Shown piece by piece: positions 55,851 to 64,000 of a DNA stretch of 64,000 nt. Origin of the DNA: Thinopyrum elongatum (taxonomy: Eukaryota; Streptophyta; Magnoliopsida; Poales; Poaceae); the NCBI GenBank assembly GCA_011799875.1, contig CM022302.1:50285381-50349380 (forward strand), written 5' to 3'. Below the pieces are notes generated by a model. That model was not told the DNA's origin. It was given only the letters and a program-made list of their open reading frames with translations, and made no database searches. The position numbers were made by a program, and so were the translations under genes. The number at the start of each line of letters is the position of its first letter. Position 1 is the first letter of the stretch.

Positions 55851-56266
55851 AGGCTATGCTCATGCTCGTACCTTTTTCTCTCGTATGAAAATAAACATAT
55901 CATAATCCATTATTATTCTAGGGTTGCTCGTGCACTATAATTGGTCCGACCCTTGCCCAGGCACTGTTTCTCTCACATGGTTGTAAGAAGCAAATATAGA
56001 TTTCTATGAGCTCCCGTAAAGACCAAATTTATTTCAAGCAAAGTATTATAACCAATATTATTGAAGTTTTACAACTTGACTCATCCGCAATGGATTAAGA
56101 ACACGGCTAGGAAACCTTCTTCGGGACTAAAACCCAACCACACCCTACTCTATCGCTTTATGGCCAAGTGTACACTCCACATGTAAGAATGAACCACACT
56201 GCTGGACTAACTGCTTGCATCTTCATTGTCTTCAACCACAGCTGCATCCGATAGCCTACCATGGTA

Positions 56267-59200
56267 CTACTTGAACCTTTTCATGTATTTCATTTTGTTG
56301 TAGGGTGAATCGACAAGCACAACAGGTAGCTCTCTTCTGAATTTGTCGATGTAGGCCTGCATGCGAGGATATGTTAGTATCGTTCCATAAGTTTCAGAAA
56401 ATGACAGAATTTTAGGTGTTACTCTACGTACTTGGTCATATTGCATCCTCAGTTTTTCTCCCGTAAAAAATTCGATGTTCTTCAACATGTACAGTGCACA
56501 ACAAGAACTGCAACATTTTATTTGGTTAGATCAGCATTTCACGTATTAACTATCTAAAACAAAAACAAAAGCTAATATTGTTGACTGATGTCTCATCGGA
56601 TTTTGGCACTTTAATAAGCTGTACTGGCCATTACGTCACGTTAATGTCTTCCCATGCATTACTTTCTATCCCATTGACTCGCATCGCTGCTCTCAGATGT
56701 GCTTCCGTCCCACGTACCTGCAAGCCCAATGGGATGAGAAGTTGCCTACGACTAATACTTACATACGATGTTAAATCCTATGTTATAATTAAATATGTTG
56801 AAATTCTCACCACGTTATTTACTTCTCTGGGTACCATATAGTGGAAAAGTGAATCAAGAACATGAATCTCCTTCCTTCTGGGGTTTACGACCACAAGGAA
56901 CCAGTGGACGTTTAAACTGTTTGTAGGTAGGAAAACCTGGAGTGCATAGATAATTAGATCAACGTGTATAGTAATAAAAAAAATCTGTTCTACGTCAGGT
57001 TAAAATACCATATCATGTTTCAGGTAGTTGGTGCCTTGTGTTGTTCCAGGAATGCCTGCCATAGCGTCGTCGTAGCACTCCTGTATCCTACCATCTCTTT
57101 CGAGCTTTGCGACACCGGCCACCCTCTCAATGTAAACCACTTGCCCATCCCTTGTGTCAATTGGTTCATCATGACGCATGAGCTGGATCGCAGCATCAAC
57201 CACCTAAAACAATAATCAAGTTAATTGTATTGTACAAAAATGAAACTTGATAAACTAATTTGTGAAATATCTTACTTCATCACCCAACCATATGCCATCT
57301 TCAGATTCATCTTTCTGCGTGAGGCATTGCAAATGCTTCGATAGCACGAGAATGTCATCAACTAAGACCATTTGTTTTTCATGATTTGTAGTGTTGATCA
57401 GTGACGCCACGAAATCCTGTCGAACCACGTCTAGCTGGTCCCTCTTCCATACAGGAACTTCTGACCTCTTTCTTAAGTTGCTAGAGCCGTTTTTCCTTTT
57501 TTTTATTGTTCGTGTCCTCGGAATCATTCGTAGACTCTGATGGGGTCTTGTTTTTTCTTTTTTTCTTCTCAGTATCGTATGAAACGTACTCGTCATTCTT
57601 AAATAATTCCAATACCACCCTTTTCTTTTCGCCCCCATGATTTGGTGGCGTCAATTCAACCACACTTACTTCTTGCTGCTTTCGAAAGGATTCATCATGG
57701 CTGTCATCATCTGTGAAGGCACGGGGTTCTTCAGGCTCCCGCGATCCCGTAGCCTTCACAACGTGGTGCTTACTCCCTCTCTTGAACGGATTCTGTCATA
57801 TGAAATAAACCGCGTGTTAGCCTTTAGCAGATTCTTGCTCAATTATAGGTAAAATGTGCATCACCTGGAAAGCTTCAAGGCTTGTGGTGGCTTTGGAATG
57901 CATTTGTGTATCCAAACTAGGAGCACCCTGGATATCATCCACCTCTTTAAAAAGCTTACGAACACCCCTGAGATTATCTTTGATTTTTACAGCAGATCTT
58001 TCGAATGCTTCATCCTGTACGTGGAAGATCACATGTTATTTCTGAAACGAAACTGATTGTTTCATAATCAAGTTAACATGCGTACGTCAAAATGTTCATC
58101 AAGGTTCTTCACGGGGGGCTCCATGTCATCCTTTTTTATTCCCTGCTTACAATGGAGCTTAGCAGCGACCTCCGTGACATCCTTTTGTTTCCCCTGGTCA
58201 GAATCATGCTCAACATTCTCAACAGAGGCCTCCATTAGGTGTGAAGGTGCCCCGAGGTCAGAAAGATGTATGTCTTCCACTCCTGGAAATATTCCATCGC
58301 GTTTTTTCTTAAAAAAATACATGTTAGTCTGGGGTGTTTTCATAGTAAACTAATTTAGAAAAAACCTTGTACACGTAAATTTCCAATTATATATACTGAT
58401 CTCATAATTCTATGCTTACGTTCAATTCTTTGATAAGGTCCTCCGTGAGCTTGCCATTTGTAAGGGTATGCCTAAGGCACTCATCCATTTTCTTTTCAAG
58501 GGTGCACATCCTATCGACTTATTCTGCACCGGCCTCCCGCACGAGGGAGGTAACTTCTTGCAAATCAGTCAATACACGTCCGACGAGTACCTTAATCTGA
58601 GACTTTGAAACAGTTAGAAACATATAACTTCATACTAGTTGCAATGTTACAATATATATTTGTGCCTGATGTAACTCATTTACCTGAGCGTCAGTCTCGG
58701 TTTGGCCAGCGTCCCATCTCGTGCTGGAATGAAAGGCCGCATCAGGTTCTCAACATACTGCAGTTTTGTGTTGTCAGTATGATTTAGAAAATATGTTACA
58801 TAATCCAGGCAATGTGCTGACATTTTACCTCTCCAACTCCCAGATAATTATTCTGGATTATATTGTTAACCTTTTCTGCCTTCTCCTCGCTCCAGTTCTG
58901 GATCAACGGCCTTAACCTTGATTCATACGAGATGCTAGAGTCCAATTGGTGCACTCTGAACTTCTCGTAGTACCATGTCTGCATGACAACAAAAGCAGTT
59001 TACAAACATTCTCGTACATTATGTAATGTATGTTAGATAACTGATAATTGTACTACTGCAAATTACCGGCAGCAGTGGTAGGTTCCCCTCTAGATTTGCC
59101 TCACCATTTACAAAATTCTTCATGCTATCCATAAGATAGTCAAGCGTTAGCTGTCCAAGATTTGTGCCCTTTATCATCTCAACGTTTCTAACAATCCCAA

Positions 59201-59652
59201 TATATTTGTTATCCACATACTCCTCTTTTGTTCGGCATACATATTTGCCTATGGTGTACAAGACAAATGGCCTGACAAAATTTGGTGTGCTATCGCCTTT
59301 CATCTTGGCTAGCAATCCTTTGAAAGTTATTTTGGTGTCATTGCGGTCTTTTAGTTTCTTCCACAACTCCATAGTATCATCAAGATTTGAAGGGACGTGC
59401 CTCTTCCCATCGAAGGGCATGCCTGTTATATGCACTACATCTTCTAGTGTGATCCTAAATGGTCTCCCATTGATGGTAAAGGCATCCTGCTCTGCATCAT
59501 ATGAATTAGCGATGGCCTGGCACAGTACACGTCTAATTTTTATGCTAGGTGTCTTGAGAAGTCCACCCAGTCCTATCAACTGGATGTACTTCCTTTGCTG
59601 CGTGTTTAATCTGTTTATGAACTCCTCATATGGCGGCAAAGAAGCATCCTTG
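56267..59652 (-). pseudogene. Ulp1/C48 protease-like gene with plant-mobile-like N-terminus, copy 1, broken
   Basis: Minus-strand exons in order. About 59652-59067: plant-mobile/DUF1985-like (GLGGLLKTPSIKIRRVL, FRITLEDVVHITGMPFDG). About 58971-58828: TWYYEKFRVHQLDSS. About 58762-58684. About 58600-58421. About 58330-58085. About 58016-57866. About 57790-57278: Lys/Glu-rich linker. About 57207-57010: VVYIERVAGVAKLERDG and YLKHDMV. About 56938-56820: VHWFLVVVNPRRKEIHVLDS, with the His and Asp of C48 peptidases. Then 56720-56577, and 56511-56267 with the cysteine region SCCALYMLKNIEFF. Lesions: TAA near 58521, a frameshift in an A-run near 57500, and TAA near 56657 between the His/Asp exon and the cysteine exon. 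Ulp1 enzymes remove SUMO; plant transposon-borne relatives are uncharacterised. Exon edges are approximate. Confidence 0.65.
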
Positions 59653-59659
59653 GTTCAAT

Positions 59660-60800
59660 GGATGTGCAAGTGTGATTAGATTCAGCATGGTATACAATTT
59701 AAACACTCATACAGATGACTACAACTTATATATACCAACATAAAAATTGTGCTCTATGCTACTGGATGAGGTAATTTGTTTACAAGCATGCTGAGTTCCA
59801 TGAATGTGCAAATACTATCATTAGATTCAGCTTAGTTACATTTGAACACTCATATAAGGTAATCTCCGTTGCAAGGCGCTTATCTGAAGAAAAAAATGAT
59901 TGAAAAATAAAAAACTATCCAACCGTGGTCTCCTCAACTCTAGGCGCTAATCTTGGTCAGTAGTGTGGAATTAAAACATGGGCCAGCGATGCCTTCCATA
60001 ACTTGTGTGGAAGGAAAAAAGAAAGCAGGCGCCTGCTGCACTAATTGGCATCGACAAGACCAGACGCTAGGAATTAGCCGGGAATTAATCAATGAACTGC
60101 CAAACTGGTAGGAAACAAATCCTAGCGCCCTCCCCCGATGCCCCCAACTTAATTTGTTTAAAAACATGCTGAGTTACATGAATATGAAAACAACGAGTGG
60201 GGTTGCAGCAAGACATCATGGGTGGAAGATCGTGGCACGAAAAAAAGCAGCGGTTGCAGCAGGAGATCGTGGCGAGTTACCAGAGGATTCATGTTTGGCT
60301 CCGTCGTTCGGTCTTGCTGGATTCCTGGGTTGCTCCGTCCTTCGATCTTGCTGGTTTGGGCGGCGCAGAAGGACGAACTATGATCTACGAGGTTTCAAAG
60401 GATCCCTATTTACAGGGATCGTGACAACCCGGGCATATACCTACGTATCGATTTTTTTTGGTTGGAGGAAATCAAGGGAGGGGACCCACCTGGTTGAATA
60501 TTAGGGGGGGGGGGCGCGTGGAGAGTTTAGCTAAGGGAAGTTATGGCGTAACAAAAAAACTAAGGTAAGTTCCGTAACAACACGTAGGTCTCCTGAGAAT
60601 CACGATTGTCAAAAGAATATAGTTCGCGTTTCTTTGAAAATCAACCAAAAGAACTCGACCGCTTTTATTATTGGCTCTAAGTAAATCACTGGACCTCTTT
60701 TAGGATGAAAACTGGTTCTAAGTCAACTAGGATTGAGTGTTCACACATGAAGTATTTTACTCTCTCTTGTGAAGCTCTTTTATTGCCCATCCGATCTTGA
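59660..60800. other. spacer between the Ulp1-like copies
   Basis: A diverged duplication of about 60 bp (GTGCAAGTGTGATTAGATTC near 59665 and GTGCAAATACTATCATTAGATTC near 59806) is present, along with a G-run near 60506. Open frames at 60154-60504 overlap and have no recognisable content. No gene is called. Confidence 0.3.
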
Positions 60801-60949
60801 ATGCTCATGCTCATACCTTTTTCCTCGTATATGTGAGACCAAATTTTGTTGATAATACTGAATCATGTCTGGTGCTGCTCAAGATGGCACGGCACCATGG
60901 TTTTCACTTTCAGTGAGATTTCGATGAACCAGCGCTCTTTAGTCCGAAA

Positions 60950-61075
60950 GGCATACACTGAATTTCAGCACTCACTGCAATATTTGCCTTTCAGCCAAAA
61001 CATTTCAGCCTCACTGAATTTCAGGCAAAATATTTCAGCACTCGCTGAAATTTTTCTGAAACTTCCAACTAGCGA
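60950..61075. repeat. TTTCAG-rich degenerate repeat
   Basis: ATTTCAGC or ATTTCAGG occurs six times in about 110 bp, with CACTGAATTTCAG and CGCTGAAATTTTTCTGAAA giving several short inverted repeats. The words resemble the CTGAAATATTTCAG minisatellite at 48827, so the two may share an origin. Confidence 0.55.
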
Positions 61076-61439
61076 TGGAAAAATTGACACGGCTTCATTT
61101 AGGTTTGCTTGTGCACTATGTAATTGTTCTGAATCTTGTCTAGACTCTGACGAAAGTTAAATATAAATTTAAGAATTCAGTTAACCTTCCTAACCTTCAA
61201 AAATTCTGGTTGTAAAAAGCAAAAATATGTTTCAGCGTCTCCCATGCAGACCAAATTTATTTCAAGAATAGTATTTGGAACCAGTACTGTGAAGTATTAC
61301 AACTTGATTAATCCGCACTGGACTAAGAACATGGCTAGGAAACCTTCTTCGGGACTAAAACCAAACCACACCCTACTCTACCGCTTCATAACCATGTGTA
61401 CACTCCTATCTAAGAATCAACCACTGCTGGACTAACTGC

Positions 61440-63259
61440 TTGCATCATCATGATCTTCAACCGCAGCTGCATCCGATAGGCTAGCATTGTATGTCTTCAG
61501 CCTTTTCATGGATTTCAATTTATTGTAGGGCGAATTAAGAAGGACAATAGGCAGCTCTCTTCTATAATTGTCGATGTATGCCTGCATGGGAGGATATGTT
61601 AGTATCGTTCCATACGTTTACAAAACTGACAGAATTTTAGGTGTTACTCTATGTACTTGTTCATAATGCAGTGTAAGATCTTCTCTCGTAAATAATTTGA
61701 TGTTCTTCAGCATGTAGAGTGAACAAGAAGAACTACAACATTTCATTCTGTTACCAACATTTCATGTATTAACAATGAAAAACATAATTAGAAGCTAATA
61801 TTGTTGACTGACTTGTCATCTTGTCTTGGCACAGGAACAAGCTTTACTGTCCATTGGGTCACGTTAATGTCTTGCCATCCATGGCTTTGTGGTCCATTGA
61901 TTCGTAGCGATGCTCTCAGATGTGCTTCCACCCCACGTATCTGCCAAGTCCATGGGATGAGAAGTTGCTCACGGTTCATGGTTAGCTATGATGCTAAATC
62001 ATGTGTTATATTGAAAGACGTTTAAAATCTCACCACCTGATTCACTTGTGTGCGTCCTACGTAGCTGAAAAGTGAATAAAGAATCTAAATCTCCCTCCTT
62101 CTGGGGTTTACGACCACAAGGAACCAGTGGGTGTTCGCCATGTTCGTAGGTTGGAAAACCTGGACAGCAACAATGATTACATCAACATGCATAATAATTA
62201 GAAAAATAAATGTGTTTATGTCATGGTTAGATGGTACCAGATCATGTCTGAGGTAGTTGTCTCCTTTTGTTGTTCCATGACTGCCCACCAATGCGGCCTC
62301 ATGGCAGTTCCCTACCTTACCATCTCTTTCGAGCATAGCGACGCCGGCCACCCTCTCAATGTAAACCAGTTGCCCGTCCCTTATGTCCTTAGGATGATCA
62401 TGACGTATGATCTGAATCACAACATCAACCACCTAAAACAAAATTCAAGTTAATTGTACTGTGCAAAAGAAAATTGATAAAGTAATTTGGCAAATATCTT
62501 ACTTCGTCACCCAACCATTTTTCATCTTCGCCTCCATCTATCATGGTGAGGCATTGCAAATGCTTCTGCAGTAGAACAATGTCATCAATTACCACCAATT
62601 GTTTATCAAGATCAGAGGTGTTGACAATTTCGGCCACGTAAATCTGACAAATCTTGTCAAGGTCGGTCTTCAGCCTCAAAGCACCTGTGTCTATATCTTT
62701 TAAATTGCTTGCAAGGTTTTTCCTCTTTGTATTCTTTGTGTCCTTGGAATCGTTGGTAGACTCCGATGGAGTCCTGTTTTTCTTTCTCTTCTTATCACTA
62801 TCGTACATAACATAATCTTCATTGTTCAATAATGAAGATACCACACTTTTTCGGCTGCTCGCACGAGTTGGTAGCATGGATTCAACCAAACTATCTTGTC
62901 GCTGCTTTGCTAAAGAATCATCATAGTTGTCCTCATCAATTGGGAAGACATGGGGTTCTTCCGGCTCCCTTGTTCCCTTAGCCTTGGCAGACCGGTGCTT
63001 TCTTTTGGTACCTGCCTCTCCCCCCACCTCAATACTGACATCTTCGTCATCTTGATTTCTTCTTTCTTCAGCCTTTCGCACATTCTTATTGTGCCTGAAA
63101 TTCAGAGGATCCTGTGATTCGAAATAAAGCACTTGTTAGCTTGCAATCTACGTGAAATAAAAAAACAAAACCAGTTAAATGTAAAATGTGCATCACCTGG
63201 AAAGCTTCAAGGCTTGAGGTGGCTTTGGAATGCTTTCGCGAATCCAAACTCGGAGCACC
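61440..63259 (-). pseudogene. Ulp1/C48 protease-like gene, copy 2, truncated and broken
   Basis: Colinear with copy 1 over 55850-57920 (block 60800-63259). Exons on the minus strand: 63258-63196 (SKATSSLEAFQ end); about 63115-62500, a Lys/Glu-rich linker open throughout (NKNVRKAEERRNQDDEDV ... EDEKWLGDE); about 62432-62240 (VVDVVIQIIRHDHPKD, YIERVAGVAMLERDG); about 62163-62040 (THWFLVVVNPRRREI then TAG); about 61944-61800; and about 61735-61670 (SSCSLYMLKNIKLF). The stop falls right after the catalytic His strand. The following codons read LYS where copy 1 has LDS, so the catalytic Asp is lost as well. The 5' part is cut off at 63260 by an LTR. The linker exon is still open, unlike in copy 1. 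Confidence 0.65.
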
Positions 63260-64000
63260 TGATACGTCTCCGTCGTATCTATAATTTTTGATTGTTTCAT
63301 GCCAATATTATACAACTTTCACATACTTTTGGCAACATTTTATATGATTTATTGGACTAACCTATTGATCCAGTGCCTAGTGCCAGTTCCTGTTTTTTGC
63401 ATGTTTTTTGTTTCGTAGAATATCCATATCAAACGAAGTCCAAATACGATAAAAATTTATGAAGAATTATTTTGGAATATCTCTGATTTTTGGGACTTGG
63501 AATCAACGCAACGGGTGCCCACACCCACCACAAGACACCTGGGTGCGCCCCAGGGCCCAGGTGCGCCATGGTGGGTTGTGCTCACCTCGTACGTCGGTTG
63601 GAGCTCTACTTCGGGCACAAGGAAGCATATCCGGAAAAATCGTGTTAAAATCTCAGCGCAATCGGAGTTACGGATCTCCGGGAATATAAGAAACGGTTTT
63701 CGGCCAGATCTGGAGAACGCGAAACAGAAGAGAACAGAGAGGGAGATCCAATCTCGGAGAGGCTCCCGCCCCTGCGCCGCCATGGAGGCCATGGACCAGA
63801 GGGAGAACTCTCCTCCCATCTAGGGGGGAGGCCAAGGAAGAAGAAGAAGGAGGGGGGCTCTCTCCCCCTCTCTCCCAGTGGCGCCGGAGTGCCGCCGGGG
63901 CTAGGATCGTGACGGCGATCTACATCAACAATCTTGCTACCGTCTACACCAACTTTCTCCCCCTCTATGCAGCGGTGTAACACCTCTTCTCCCCGCTGTA
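63260..64000 (+). mobile_element. start of an LTR retrotransposon, cut by the window end
   Basis: Starts TGATACGTCTCCGTCGTATC directly after GCACC in the Ulp1-like copy 2 and runs to the end of the window. This TGATACGTCTCC start is familiar from abundant Triticeae LTRs, which I believe to be Gypsy-type. The other end, target duplication and interior are outside the window. It carries GC-rich sequence (63540-63900) with overlapping open frames that I do not call genes. Confidence 0.6.

Overview
This is a eukaryotic window, almost certainly from a Triticeae grass genome (wheat, Aegilops or a close relative). The evidence is an Angela/BARE/WIS-type Copia retrotransposon, a CACTA transposon whose subterminal repeats are built on TTTAGTCCCGGTT, a Veju-like small LTR element, nested insertions dated by their LTR pairs, and GC-rich monocot exons. 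Nothing bacterial (operons, ribosome binding sites, CRISPR) is present. Most of the sequence is transposon. The genes are few, and most are broken.

Layout. 1-4740: an unidentified ORF split by a 4.2 kb TG...CA element with a perfect 5-bp target duplication (probably a solo LTR) that carries two exon-like modules. About 5296-11934: a CACTA element, minus strand, with a dead TNP2-type transposase, three 335-bp tandem repeats and a small membrane-protein ORF. 12262-30330: first copy (unit 1) of a duplicated mTERF-family gene neighbourhood. It is interrupted by a 13.3 kb Copia element (12679-25996), which is itself interrupted by a 4.6 kb non-autonomous LTR element (20398-25013). 30331-37110: an initiator tRNA-Met pseudogene, dispersed repeats, and two Harbinger-like elements. 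One of these contains an intact, intronless 346-codon passenger gene with its own TATA box. 37455-43030: second mTERF copy (unit 2), containing a 2.4 kb Veju-like retroelement. 43513-47108: an AT-hook terminal exon and a plausible intact two-exon minus-strand gene with a zf-XS-type zinc finger. 47340-55850: repeats, a G-homopolymer inside a broken ORF, a palindromic minisatellite, a CACTA end with filler DNA, and a LINE-type retroposon with a 17-bp target duplication. 55850-63259: two tandem copies, both broken, of a minus-strand gene with plant-mobile-like and Ulp1/C48 protease-like regions. 63260-end: the start of another LTR.

How the parts relate. The two mTERF copies are damaged in complementary ways, as are the two Ulp1-like copies. 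The LTR pairs give a relative order: the Veju-like element is oldest, then the Copia, then the element nested in the Copia. The nested element shares its polypurine tract and about 30 bp of internal 3' sequence with its Copia host, which suggests Copia-dependent mobilisation. The best candidates for functional protein-coding genes are the Harbinger passenger ORF (33323-34363) and the zf-XS gene (44990-47108). All identities and divergence figures were read by eye and are approximate.
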